Shown in pieces: positions 1 to 13,324 of a stretch of 64,000 bases of DNA. The notes below the pieces were generated by a model, which made no database searches, was not told the DNA's origin, and saw nothing but the letters and a program-made list of their open reading frames with translations. The stretch is from Motacilla alba alba (taxonomy: Eukaryota > Chordata > Aves > Passeriformes > Motacillidae), in NCBI RefSeq assembly GCF_015832195.1, contig NC_052017.1, positions 73,843,801 to 73,907,800 of the forward strand. Reading direction: 5' to 3'. The position numbers and the translations under genes were made by a program. The stretch's first letter is position 1; each line of letters starts with the position of its first letter.

Positions 1-2917
1 CTCGCACAGAATCCAGGCCTTCTCTGTGTCCGACTCTGCTTTCAGAGTGAGCAGGCTTAAGGTGGGGAAGAGATTGAGACACAGATGGGAAAGCTGACCA
101 GAATTGAAAACAGGGATAGGTCATGCCGTATGACACCATGCCCAGCAATAAAAGCTGGGTGGCATTCTTTTCAAAGAAACTTGCTTGCTGGGTGGCTGTG
201 CATCAGTCTGCTTTTTAGACAGAGCAAATAATTGTCTTTGTGTCATTTGCTACCCCTGTCATTGTCCCCCACCCCCCACCTTTTCCTTCACTTTGTGAAC
301 TGCTTTTGTGTTGACCCACACATTTTTCTCACTTTTGCTCTTCCGGTTCTTCTCAGGGTGAGGAAGAGTAAGCAGCTGGGTGGATGCTTAATTATTAACT
401 AGAATCAACCCACCACAGGAATAAAACCTTTCTAGTCAATCCCCATTTCACATAAATTCATAGTAAAAGTTGTTTGTGTTTTAATAATAAGGCAGTAGAT
501 TGTTCAAATTACAGATTAACATTATCACATTCCAGATATTAACTAAAGCTTCAAATGAACAATACCTAACACTAAAATTCTGGTCTAAGCTGTAAATAAG
601 AGCTACAAGAGCATATTATAGTACAAGAAAGAACTTTATCACAGTTTGAAACAGAGTAGACCTACAACTATCTGTTTCTTCATCTTTCAAAACTGGGGTT
701 TTTTTCTTACTTCAAAAAATTACTTTTCCTTCATTTTCCCCATCCTTTCTGACTCCATACTATTTTCACTGATGCACTTCTGTGCACAAATATGGAAATT
801 GTAACACTGAAATAGAAGGCAGGAATGAAATGCCAATACTCTCTTTGTAACTGGTGGTTTATTCCTACCATGTGTTTCAATGGGAAGACTAAATGTCAAA
901 TATTGGCAATTACACAATGAATACATGACATTTTATATATTTGTGGGCTAAAGAAGGGGAAAAAATACTCACTGAAATTATATTTTCATTGGAAATCCTG
1001 GATGAGTAAGAACATAATTAGGCTCAGTTCAAGTAAAATTTCACATATTCAATACTTTGAGTGTCCTAGTACAAAATTAAATACATTGTGTGACATTTGA
1101 GAAAGAATGAGTACCATGACTGAAGGGAACAGAAATGTGGAATTTTAATTTTTCTGCATGGATTTTTAATGCTCAAGGAACTCAGTTGACAACCCTGACA
1201 AATAAAGTCCCGAGTAATATCTATGCAATATATTTTTTTATTCAGCTAACCTATAGAGTTTACAGCTATGGATCTCACACTCATATTTAATTTAGATAAT
1301 TTTGTCTACATTCATATACTTAGTACCAGGAATTCTCTGTCTCTATTTAGTGTTCTAGAGCAGGTAATCAAGCAATTTTCATTTGGAGATGAGCAATGTG
1401 ATAAATTTCCTTTTTGGACTTGTCATCCACATATGATCACCTTGATACTTAGTCACCAAGTAAACTGCCACTTCTCAAAAATATTAAGCAGCTGCTCCAA
1501 TGAAGAGTCTTGAAAATAAAAACTGGATAGATGTGTCTTTCCAACTTTTCCCAAACTGCTATACTCTCCTTCATATGTGCAGTAAAAAAGTTCTCTGACT
1601 GTGGTAAGAAGTGTTCACATTTGTACCAACAATAAGTTTAAGTTACAGTATTTTTTCCTTGAAAAAAACTGTAAACAAGTGTTTGTACATCAGACAAGGG
1701 TGCATTCCATCTACCCAGCACAATGCCCTCAGCATTGTTACAGTGCCCTGGAGAGCCTGCAGTTACTGTGTTTCAAATCCATTGTGCTTGTTATGTAAGA
1801 CCATATATTGTTTTTTTCTTTTCATTACCTTGCTGATAATAAATGCTGAATTAATGGTACTAATGTCTTGGTTCTTCAAGGAGCCAATAAAACCTCTTGT
1901 AGCATAATCAGGTATTATGCTTTTATAAGTGGAAACTTGGAAAATTTTTTATGAGCATTGTTTCTACAAGGATTTTCTTAAATCCAGGGGAAAATTTCTC
2001 ATATTAAACTATCTGATGTTACATGGGTGTACATAAATAATATTGGGAGTCTTGGGAAGACTTGCATAATTTACATGAGATTTCTGTCTTTGAGTAGGAA
2101 AATCAAGTTTAACTCATGGCAATAAATTTTCATTATACATATGTCACTGTAATGTACTTTCCAACTATCCAGCAGAAAAGCCTAATTCACACTCACCTTT
2201 TCACACATGCACAGCTTTGGAACTTGGATTCTGACTCTTCATATAATTAATTGGTAAAAAGTAAGTATTCTTTTCACAGTAAAGTATTTATTTTTGCATG
2301 ATAAGTGGAAAGCACTTACAGAATCCTTCAAAATTACTGGATTTAATTTTGTTTCTTCTGATGCTTTCTTTGATGACAGCGTTTTGACCATTGTATTTAA
2401 ATTTAACTTTTGGAGAATTAAGACATCATGCAGACTGCAATCTTTAAAACTCATTTGATGTATTTTATTTAAAGAGGATGTATGATGTAAATATTTGAAA
2501 TATGATTGAAAATGTAATTCCACATTTTAATTTTGATCTACTCAAAAAAATAATATTTACTACCAATTAATTGGATGGCTGAGGTAAAAAGATGATTGAT
2601 GACTTCATATGTCTTTCATTGTATTCTAAAAACATTTCTACAACATATAATAAATTTTAGACAGGAATACAGTGTGGAACATCATTCCCTGCATTTTAAC
2701 TCAGTGACTCATCAAAGCACTCATGAAAACCTGTATTAACATTCTAATTATGATTTTGTGAAAGTGATGGACACAAAACTGCTGGGTAATGCTGAGCACT
2801 GAAATTTCATCAGTGATGTTATAGTGATGGAGGGTACTATTATATAAGTGGAAAGATTTTGGTTAAGTGGAATGAATTGGGAGTGTGTGTTGATTCCTGG
2901 GAAAATATAATGACAGC
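1..2917. other. AT-rich unique DNA, no gene recognised
   Basis: No exon, RNA gene or interspersed repeat is recognisable here. The open frames present (longest about 98 codons) show no domain, signal or family resemblance and look like chance frames. The only small landmark is a perfect 12-base palindrome, CCAATTAATTGG, at 2563-2574, which contains the homeodomain-type core TAATTG on both strands; in DNA this AT-rich such palindromes arise by chance. Confidence 0.6.
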
Positions 2918-3465
2918 TTAAAGATCATTTATTTCCAAACCTCCTGCTGTGGGTAGACACCTTCCAGTAGACCAAGTTGCTGAGAGGCCCATCCAATGTG
3001 GCATTAAACACTGCCAGTGATGGGGCACCCACAGTTTCTCTGGGCAACCTGTTCCAGTGCATTCCTCCATCTGGTTTGCAGGCTTCCTTCAGGTACTGAC
3101 AGCCACAATAAAGTAAGGTCACCAGGTAGACTTTTCCACACTGAACAATCCCAGTTCTCTCAGCTTTTCCTGGTGGGAGAGTTGCTCTATCCCACTGTTC
3201 AACTTGGTGTCCTCCTATGGACTCATTCCAACAGGTCCATGTTCTTCCTGTGATGGGGACCCCAGAGTTGGATGCAAGACAACAGGTGGGGTCTCACAAA
3301 GACAGAGCAGAGGAGCAGGATACCATCCCTCACCCTGCTGTCCACACTTCTCTGGCTGCAGCCCAGGACACATTTGGCTTTCTGGGCTGCAAATGCACAT
3401 CCAGCCTCTTATTCACCAGCACATCCTGGTCCTTCTTGGCTGGGCTGCTCTCCACTCCATTAACA
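2918..3465 (-). mobile_element. CR1 LINE, 3' region, internally deleted
   Basis: Read on the minus strand this is the 3' part of an avian CR1 non-LTR retrotransposon. Hallmarks on the + strand are CACCTTCCAGTAGACCAAG, GATGGGGCACCCACAG, TCTCTGGGCAACCTGTTCCA, CCAACAGGTCCATGTTCTTC, GGTGGGGTCTCACA and GGCTTTCTGGGCTGCAAATG, in the order expected of antisense CR1. Between about 3060 and 3090 the block that normally carries the 'GTAAAGAATTTCTTCCTAATATC' type sequence is missing, so roughly 100-150 bases have been lost. The 8-base 3' tail repeats are not visible at the left end, so the 3' terminus is eroded or deleted. The copy is 5' truncated at about 3465. All frames are broken, so it encodes nothing. 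Subfamily is not assigned. Confidence 0.92.
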
Positions 3466-3967
3466 TATATAATAAGTGTGCCATTGACACAAAATAGACT
3501 AGTCAGTGGCCATGACTGTCTAGAGTTTCAGATTAAGAGTATTCAATATAAGGCATTTGAATTAAAACATGAAACTACAGTATCTGCTCCATTTAATCTC
3601 AAATAATTCTACAGTTTGGGCTCCATGTTAGTCTAAAGTGAGTTGAAATAGTTCAGAGAAGATTAGATGAATATTAGATGTGCCTTGAATTCCTGTTATA
3701 AAATAGTTGCAGGTCGCACATACACACTCAGCTTTGTTTCACTTAGAGCTCAGTCTTCCCATTCAAAGTTGACATCAGTAAAAACTAACACATTCTGTTT
3801 GGTTTTTGGTCCAATCTATGCAATTCCAGTAGACTTCTGACTCTTACTGCCACAATATGGATGAAAATGATATTCACTAAGTCTGGTTCCTGCTTTTTTG
3901 TTCCTAACCTTTCCCATGGAGCAGTTGCATTCCTGCTTATACATGCATAAATGTATCTGATACAGCA
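3466..3967. other. unique DNA, nothing recognised
   Basis: About 500 bases between two repeat candidates. I see no coding frame, hairpin or known repeat in it. Confidence 0.5.
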
Positions 3968-4362
3968 TGGTGCAAGACACTGTCAAACTTGCCTACCCCC
4001 AGGGCAGAAACTCAGGCATTCTCACGTGGTCTGAATGTATATTGATCTGCTGGATTCTATTTTTTTTTGAGGGACCTTCACCACCAAGAAGACCAGCTAG
4101 AGAGGATCAACGGGACATTGTTGGGATTAATGGAATGGTGATATTTTCTTTAATCTGTCTCTGTCACTATCTTTCTTTTACCCACTTCTTTTATATTTCT
4201 TTCTCTTCCCTTTTCCTCTCCCTCTCATTTTTACTATTTTATAAAATCCAGAGTATTGACTCTGGCAAATGGTCTCATTTGCACATTAATTTGGGCAGAG
4301 ATATTTCTAATACTTTTAATAACCAAACTAACAATGCTTCACTAGTATTTGTTGCTCACTGT
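3968..4362 (+). mobile_element. possible decayed retroviral LTR fragment
   Basis: The segment is laid out like the 3' half of a bird ERV LTR: a 'GGACCTTCACCACC' block, a long polypyrimidine tract (about 4140-4235), then a TTTTATAAAATCC element in the position where an LTR usually has its poly(A) signal, then a U5-like stretch containing ATTGACTCTGGC and ending near GTTGCTCACTG. I recall similar U5 sequence in passerine ERVL-type LTRs, but this is memory, not a database match. I cannot identify clean TG...CA termini or a target-site duplication. It could equally be ordinary pyrimidine-rich DNA. No coding capacity. Confidence 0.3.
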
Positions 4363-4368
4363 TAAAAA

Positions 4369-7300
4369 TCATGAATAGTCATACAAAAATTTAACATATT
4401 AGCCTAATTAAGTAATACAATAATTTTTATTAAGAGTGTCATTCTTTCTTGCCACATCCTGCAACCTCCAAAATGCCCCCCAAGTAATCTTCATGCTTCT
4501 TCAGAGTAAAATCAACCTTCAGTTTCCAGAAAGATAATCATCGAAATACGTAACAAAGGTAGATAATGTAAATAAATGCAATGACTCTCTGCAGTCTGAC
4601 TGCAAATAACTACAAGCTGTTACTCTTCCTATTTCAAAAATTCTATTGCTTTCACATACCTTTTTTCCTATATGATTAGATGGTTTGCTCTTGGCATTCA
4701 TTCCGCATCTCCTGTATTCTAAAAATATGTATCACAGTTTTCAGGAGTTGAATGACTTGGAGCTTTTATTTGTCATTTATGGTATAGTATCTTAACACAG
4801 TTTATTAGCTTGTGGGGGTTTCTGAGCTCTGTAGCATATTCTAGGCCCAAGATTACTTCCAACAGAAGACTATCCCTTTCATTTGTGACAGTATCAGCCT
4901 GTTAGCAAGACATACAGTAGTATAAAATACCCTAGGATGCCTATTAGCCCTCAGAGTGAAGACATAAAGTTGACATGTGTTAATTTTGCCTGCCAGTTTG
5001 CATCAGTTGGTAATGAATGGATGTGATATATTGTGGTGACATGAAGACAAGCATTGGAGTTTTCTATCAATAGACACTTAATCTCCTTTTTAACAGTTTA
5101 ACTGAACAGATCCTCCTTCGCTTTTCTCATCCAGAACCTGATAACATGAGTGTTAACATCACTCAATAAAGAAAATGCCATCAAAACTCAGAATATATGG
5201 GATACAGGAGAACATTTCTTTTTTCAGTTCATGTAGGCCATTCTGCCCAGGGACTTCCTAGAAAAAAACAACAGTGCAAAACATGACCTCTTTATCGTCT
5301 TTCCCATATTTTAGATCACTTGCTTCTAAAGATATACACAGTCTTGAAAAGTGCTTTTTAAAATGTAGCCACAGAAGGTTACAAGTACAGCTCTTGTTTT
5401 ATACATGGCATCTAATTTCTTTGACACCTTTTAACATTATTATAGATGTATATAAATATCATTATATTTTTAAGTACCTTTTTAGATTTTGTTTACTGTA
5501 ATATTTTGACAAAGAGTAGATTGAGTGTCTTGTGAGATCTGTTTAATTTCCACTGGATGGCTTTTCTAGCCCAGAATCCACTAAAACCTATAATAATTTT
5601 GCCCTGAGCACAAAACTTTCATGAATTCCAGCTAAACCCAGGCCCCTGTAATTCAGGACATTGTCTCTAGCCTTTTTGTCTACTTGATGCATTTGTAAAA
5701 ACCCATCATATTTCCACTAAGGTCTTTGACTGTGAATAATTTTATGTGTTTTATGACCTTTATTTGCTTTCCACTTCCAAGATTTAATGGACTGTACATT
5801 CCTATTTTCTTGTCTTTTCTTATTTTTCATATCCACCCTCATTCATCTTCTGACATCTACTTGCTTCAATGCCTCCTTTTTCCTAGCTATCCCTTTCATT
5901 CTGCAGACTATTCCTTCCCTTTTGTTCCTTCCCTATAGTTTTGTATTACAACTATGTGAATTCAGTAAATTCTTGGCATGTAATCCAGAAAACAGAGAAT
6001 AATTATTTTCAGCTACATCATTTTCATGCCTCAGTTTCCTTACAGTAAAGAACTGGGGAATTTTTGATCAAATGTTCACATCCACTGCCTGCTCAAATAC
6101 AGCTGGACTTGTAGGCATGACAGAATTAAACAGTGTGTGAACCTCCCAAAGATTAATTCTGTAAGTAATAATAATCTAACAAATATTTCTTCCCTGCCCA
6201 AAAAATTATTCCATGAATTCTGATGATCTATAGATCTACATCTGCATTTAACAAGAGACACTGAAGCTATGTGGCATATACTGAAATATTCAACGAAGTA
6301 AAAATTGAGTTGTGCATTTACTCAAACAGACTGAATGTGTTTATATTCCTGTATTACCATCTGTATAGTATGAACCATATTAAATATTAAATTATTTGGA
6401 AACTTAGACTACATTTAATACCTAGAAATATGCAAAAGATTGTAAAGGAAGTCTTATACTGCAGACTCAGCTTTAAGTACCTTTAAAAAGCTAATAAATG
6501 TTTCCCAAATAGGTTTGGTTTCCTGAGTTAGGTAGAAAATAATGGACAAGAAATCGTCAAGTTCTGAATCCATCTTCAATATTAGATACATATGCAAGAT
6601 CCTCAATTTTAATCAAAATATTTCTCACCAAGTTATAAAGGTGAGCTCTGTAGTATTATCAGCTGGGAATATGTACTCATGAAGGAATATGTCTGTTTAC
6701 CTCTTTTAGTTGCCAGACACTTTTGTGGCTAAGCAGATTCTTCCAGAAAGGATCACTCCTAAGAGCTGGCTTTAGTATTCTGTTTCTCATTACTGTCTGA
6801 TTTAGCCTCTGTGACAGAGAGACTTTTTTATGGGGATGATCAAATTGTAAAACAGTATAACTGATGTGAACATAAATGGATAAAGCAGCATGACAATAAA
6901 TATCATAAATGGAAGAATTGGGGGAGTGATATTCACTTTTTTTTTTTTTTTTTGTAATTTCAGCCAGGGAATTCAAACTGATTTCTTCTAATATTTACTC
7001 ATATTCAAATTTTGCATGAATTGCAATTCGATTCAAGCAACAAATATCTAGAGATCCCTGATCTACCTATATCTTCAATATCAGTATTTCAGTTATGTTC
7101 TGGGAACATTCTACTAAATTACTGCCACTCCTCTTTTCCTCCCCGTCATGATTTTCCCACAGAACCTTGATGGTCCTTTCCATGTAAAGAAGGCCAGGAA
7201 GGACTACAGACTACTTTGTAGTGAAAATCTGAGATTGCTAGCAAAAAAATGGATCTTAGAGTCCTGGAAGGAGTGTCAGGAGATTGTCTTGCTTATGCAA

Positions 7301-7785
7301 CTGTCTCAAGGCATGAACAACAGCAAACTAGTGAATTCTGAAAGGTGTTTGTGAGGCTGGTTCTTACTGCTGAAAACATTTTCCAAACGTCTGACCTAAA
7401 TACCCTCTTTGCACATGAGTCATGCATACAGAGAAAATATTTTTGGAGATCTAAAAACTGTTCACATTCCCTCGGTCCCTTAAATATTCAGTCTTGGATA
7501 ACTTCTTCAGACTTTTGGATAAATTAAACACATTTTCTATACTTCTCATTATTTTAACTTGCTGTCCACTGGACTTTGCCAAAGCAACCATTGTCTTTTC
7601 TAAAATCTAAAAACATCTAGAAGATTATAATTCTAGCTTATACTTTCCAGTGTGCTCAACTTCCGAACAATGTCATGACCCTTGTTTAGCTTGAGGTTCA
7701 GTATAGTCCATGGCTGCTACCTATCTAGACAATATTTATTCTTTATTTAGGCAGCTGATTAATCCTAGCAACATATCATTTTGTA
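4369..7785. other. AT-rich unique DNA, no gene recognised
   Basis: Over 3 kb of AT-rich sequence without a recognisable exon or mobile element. It contains a 17-base T run at 6937-6953. A 68-codon open frame at 7148-7354 is preceded by an acceptor-like TTTTCCCACAG, but it has no recognisable protein content and no good donor follows it. Part of 5560-5900 is pyrimidine-rich and could be very old repeat, but I could not align it to anything. Confidence 0.5.
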
Positions 7786-7789
7786 CTTT

Positions 7790-7965
7790 TCCCTCTTGAA
7801 TTACATCTTGGGTTTTTCAGTTTATTGGTTTAATTTGTCAAAATAATTTTCAATTTTATTATTGTCCTTCAATATACTTCTTGTCTCTTCTAGCTTCATA
7901 TTGTTTGCAGATTTAATTGGCACACCCTTATCTGTCAATTTCTCCTTTCAGCCCCAGTCATGTGG
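7790..7965 (-). mobile_element. ancient L3/CR1-like LINE remnant
   Basis: The + strand carries AATTTGTCAAAATAATTTTC followed about 65 bases later by TTTGCAGATTTAATTGGCAC. This order and spacing match the antisense of the region of CR1/L3-family ORF2 just after the reverse-transcriptase catalytic motif, where the usual wording is 'AATTTGTCAAGATC...' and then 'TCTGCAAATTTAATAAGCACAC'. Divergence is high and indels are frequent, consistent with an insertion that predates the bird radiation. Edges are approximate and no frame survives. The assignment rests on two conserved blocks only, so a different old LINE clade is possible. Confidence 0.5.
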
Positions 7966-10900
7966 ATCCTATTTCTTATGTCTGAAATCACAAAGTAAAT
8001 GCTAAAAATATTTCTAAAATATCTCTTGTGGTAAATTAGACTCTTACCACAATATTAATGCATATTAAGGTCAAAGATGAGTAATATAAAGAAATCACTT
8101 ATGCAGTTAAATCATGTTACATCTTTACACAGAGGGCATTTATAAATACTGGATAGTGCTAGAAATTTATTTTATAAACTTGTACCAGTATTGCAAGTAA
8201 AAATATTAAGTTATCTTGTCTATTTATAAAACTTATGAATTACATTAGAGTATTCTAAACAAACAGTTGTAAAATATTATGTCTTTATCAATGCTGCAAA
8301 GTGAGTGGTGTGAGTTTCAGGTATAATTTTCTATTAAATGGCTCTAGCAGAACATTCAGTATTTACTTTTGTGTCATATTCCCCTTAACAGTGGGAGTGC
8401 AAAGTGAATACAAAAATGTAAACTCCTTAATTGATGCGAATGGCAAAGACATTTTAGAAATAAACAAATTATATTCATCAAGCATCTTGAAAGTATCTAA
8501 TTTTTCAACTGTTTGTTTATACCACACGGCATCATATGGATGCTCCAATGTTATGGTTTAATTTAATCTTGTTTTTTTCCTTTTTTTTTTTCTCTAATAT
8601 GCTGTTTATTTCAGTTCTAATATGACTTTTGTACACTTCTAAAATAGCCAGTATGTGCACATGTATCATAAATATCATAAATATCTCTAGTGTGATATCT
8701 TCTGTCTGAGATTAGCCAAGGTCCCACCCTCACAGAATTTACAAGAATGTTAAATAATGGAGTCGTCTGATTTTAAGAAAGGCTTTTTTTCTTCCCCATC
8801 AATTAGAGTGGGGCATTTACTTAAAGCATAAGGTATCAAAGTACTTTCTAATATTATCTAAAGGATCTGTGGACATTGTCATCCATGTAAATGTCTTATC
8901 CTTTTTTCAAATCCTTATAAAATTTTGACTTCAATGATATCAGTGTTGATCCATTCCACAGCATGTTATGCATTTACTATTTGTTGTATCTCATGGTAGT
9001 ACACCTCTGACTGAAGTAGATGACACTTTAGAGCCAAGGAAAATAGTCTTCTCTATTTAATCCTATCTATCTTAAAACCTGTTTCTTGACCCATATCAGT
9101 GTTATCCAAAGGTACTCTGCTGCTTAAGTGAAGTCTCATGCAAACCAGACACTGAACAACAACCCATTGCTTTAAAAAACAGGCTCCCTTTCTTCTGACA
9201 CATTCCTAGTACAATTCAGGTCCTGGTCTTTTCCTCGTTTGCTGTTCCATTAGAAGAACCTTTAATATAAAATACAATAATGCAGTAATATTGACACTCC
9301 TATCCTGAGTATACCACAGTTAGGGATGTTACCCAATTTTACAAAAACTCTTACACTGGAAGAAATAACTGTACGTTTATTCTTCCAGACATCAGGGGAA
9401 TGATTCTAATAGAGAAACACATAAATGTTTTTAAACATGTAACTCTTCCTAGTTAAAAATAAACTGGTTTTATTTGAAGTCATGGAAACAAGATTGGATA
9501 GAGTCATAATGAATGTGCATGAACTTTAATCCAAATCTGTGAACTACCTGCTGAAAGAAATGAAAGAAACTGAGTATATTAAATTCAGCATGATGTCTGA
9601 ACTGCTGATAAGTACAATGAACAGCCAGAATCTACAGAAGGGTTATTATTAATGACCTAAACAAATTAACGGACATCCCCCGGGGGAGGAGACAAAGTAA
9701 TCAGTTGATTGCCATAGAATCTGGGTGACTACTCTTTCCATCTTCAGTGAAGGAGGAGAAAATTAAGCACCAAGTCAGTAGGTCTGACATTTCTGACAGG
9801 AAAATGACATTCTGAGTAGAAAAAGACCCCAATCAGGTCTGTCAAGGTAACTACCCAACACCTCTTTCAGAAATCACCCACAACAAAAAAATCCACAAAA
9901 TGGCAGCATTTGTTGTGAGCATTCAGAAAGATAGTTGGAAGAATACTTTTTCCCTGCTGTGTGCAGTTTCCTTTAGCCCTCAAATTACTTTAAGCAATTC
10001 AATCTACCTTTTAGCCCAACATCAACAGCAGATCTTCCCATCATTCTGTTTATTTCTTACATGTAGCATCCTATATGAAGTTATTTCAGTGCTTCTGAAG
10101 TAAGGATAATTTTCCTTGTATTTTTCCCTTTCAACAGAAGCTTGTTATGGCTACTTTTATTTCCAAATAGTCATACTCAGTAACAGAATTTACTGTAACT
10201 GAAGTTTTGTACACTTACCTTTCTGAGGTTACTTTCCAAAGACACATTTATCCTATTAGTTTCCACCAGTATCTCTAAAATTCAGTAGTATACCATAACA
10301 TACTAATTGAATTGACACTCATTTCAAGATTAACTACTGTGTTTAAAACACTAGCAAAAGTAATGAAAAATTTAATGTAGCTTAAAATTTTGGATTGATT
10401 TCTGTACATGTACATGGTTATAAGCTGCACTGCACTAAAGAGATTTACAGGAACAGCTTCCATTTATAATGGTATATTCTTAATACAATTTTTTGTGTTT
10501 CTAAGCCTTGCATAGTTGAATTTTTTCCATTTTCTTTCAAGGAAATGAGATGGACTTCATGGATTCTGCAGAGTTCTTTTCTTTGCAGGTTTTATTAAGC
10601 ATATTTGGGGTCAAAATTTTACTGTTGCTCTATAGCATATAGTTTCATGTATGAGCATGTGAGCATACAATCATAGATGTCTCTGAACAGAAGGGAATTA
10701 ATTTCTGAGTTGTTTGCTTTTATGTTATCTTCAGAGGTGGAATAGAACACCTGAATTATTAGGAATATGTAGATTTTTTTAAAAAGTTAGATTTTTAAAG
10801 AAAAATTGAAACTTATAAACGGCATGGTTAGTATATATGCATTTGCAACTCATTCTATTCCCTGATAATCCCACATGCAAATATCCTATCTAAACATGTT

Positions 10901-13324
10901 GAAAGGCAAGGGATGGCACCAGCAAATGCAATAACATTGCTACCCCAAATGTTCCTTAAACCTGGAATAGAGAAACATAAATTTTCCCATGGACTAGGAG
11001 ACTGAAGGGATATCTATTTTTTTCACCATTTTGTGTACTGAGGTGTTCTCCTGCTAGACTCTACATGGTGCTCTAACTGCAACCCTCATAGTCACATATT
11101 AAAAACAAAAAAAGTGGACTACATATCATAGGTGTACAATGTTGGTTTTGCACATTTCTTAGCACTTTTAAAAGTAGCACTTCAATAATAGACTCAGCTG
11201 GAAACCAGACTCCAAAACTCAAACACACAAAAACAGGATAAAGGAGACTATTACAGCTCTCTTTCAAATTTATAAACTATTGCAACATAGCTCTTATCTA
11301 AGTTGTTGTGGTTTATCTGCCCGCCATTGTGTTATGAATCCTCCAGAAACACCGGGACAGCTTTCCCAGCATACTGAGGGCTTCTGAAGACTGCTCAGCA
11401 CAGGGAAAATAGTGTGAATGAGTGCTTGCCCATGCTTTCCTATGGCATCCTCAGCAAAAGGTAAAATTTTGCCACAGTTTTCCAAAATGATAATCTATGA
11501 TGGGAATCTTCTACCTTCTATCACAGTCCTATGTAACATTCTAGATAAGAGGTCCTAGAATTGCTTTTTAAAAAGTATTTTGCTCTTTCTTCAAGTTATG
11601 TCATATCAGACAACAATAAAGGAGAGGGCAAGTCTTGAAAATACTTGCAATTTTATTACCTCCTTGTGTCCTGTAGTTTATATTATACTGTACTGTGTAT
11701 TCTCAGGTGCGCTCTGCACAGAGCTGCAGAGGAATCCCAGATCTTTATTGGCCTCACATCATAGGAAATCTGTTTTCATTACTATAAACTAGCAAATGAA
11801 CAAAACCCAAAGTCTCACAAGTTCCTCTACATCCCAAACATGAACAATTGTGGAGAGCAACCTGTGGTAAGTACTCCTTGTAAATTATGAAGTGGTATAA
11901 AAACTAACTTGTAAGTGCCAAGGAAAGGAAGAGGGCTAAAATAATCTGGTAATTAAGGGTAGGAGGATGGAAGCCAACAACAAATAGACAGTAAACTATT
12001 ATGTTATTTCTGGTTTTAAGTTCTCACATTGATCTATTGCCTTATCTGGAATAGCTTACAGTAACAGAAATCATGAACCAATTTATTTGCAAGAACATAA
12101 GAGTGGCTTGGGATAATGATTTCAGAAAAAAAAAAAATTGCAACAGCTGTAGGAAAAAATAAGGACAAATCATATGCATGCCCATAGATTTTGATCTTAT
12201 TTACAGGTTGATGACCTGTCTCAAGCGAAACACAGATCCACCTCTTCCAATCAGCTTCTTCAAGGAGGTTTCTACTTAATGAGACAGAAACTTCAAAAGA
12301 AGAATATGTAGTGGTGATGTAATTTCTTTGTCTTCCCTTGCTGAAGCCTTTTCTCAAAACTACAAGTGGGATATCATCTGCCTTGCTACTGTCCTTACTT
12401 AGTCAGAACATTTCTGCATAGGATGATCCATTTTAACAGACTTAAGTTCTGACTACAGGTTTTATGAGTAATCTTTCTAATGATGAGATGTGTGACAGGG
12501 AAGTCACAGGACTTTGTCTTTTTCCTCCACAGTTAGATGGTAACTATGGAGCATAAATGATTATGACCTCACAGCTGTGATTTCTCTCTCTTATACAGAT
12601 AAGCATGTACAGTTGTCTCTCACTGCATTATAATGATACAAAAATTAACCAAAATGGGAGGAGATTTTTTTTTCAGTTTGAGTCATCATCTTGGTGATAC
12701 TGTTCTTAAACACAGACTGAAATTAGATTCTTAAAGATCTTAGTGTAACCATGCATCTGTTCCTTAAATTTTCACATCTCTTGCTAATTTCATGAACAAG
12801 ATTTCAATCTTATTTTCCCCATTAATCAACTGAAGTTATTAAGTTAATTTCCTTCCATATATTTCAGAATATATAATACTGTAAAATACGAGTTATATAT
12901 AGCAAAAGGATTTTAAAATATTTTTGAAGTACACAAGCTGTTTTTAAATGGAAATATTGATTTGTGTCTATTTTATGTAAAATACAAATACTGAGGCACA
13001 TATTTCTTTTTGTTTCTTTGGCCTTTTTTTGCTGGTGAGAATAAAAGGTAGAGGCTTTACATTAAGCCTGAATCACCAGATGCAGAGGCCAGCCTTAATA
13101 TGACTACTCCTACAACTCAAGTAAAATGCTATTGACAGTGGCAGCCTATACTATTTACTAGGATGGCTTGAGGAAGAAGTAACCTTTTATCTGCCAAAGT
13201 AAAGCCTCAGCCTTAGTATTTCCACAGCTACATTTTCCAGTAGTTAGGCATCATTTATTTCTGTGTCTATGAAATGAGAAATCAAAAGTTCACTAGAGCA
13301 CAGTGGAGAGTGGGAGTAATCAGG
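7966..13324. other. AT-rich unique DNA, no gene recognised
   Basis: More than 5 kb without a recognisable gene. A 56-codon open stretch at 8392-8561 follows a good splice-acceptor-like sequence (see findings) but has no identified family and no good donor. 9540-9860 is somewhat less AT-rich and holds an isolated CCCCCGGGGG at about 9677-9686, with nothing recognisable around it. A strong donor-like GTGGTAAGTAC occurs at about 11864 with no exon that I can pair with it. The minus-strand frame at 12034-12357 (107 codons) has no recognisable content. Confidence 0.5.

Noticed and set aside
11700..11880. Acceptor-like TTCTCAG and strong donor-like GTGGTAAGTAC about 160 bases apart
   Set aside because: No convincing open reading or protein resemblance links them; such pairs occur by chance.
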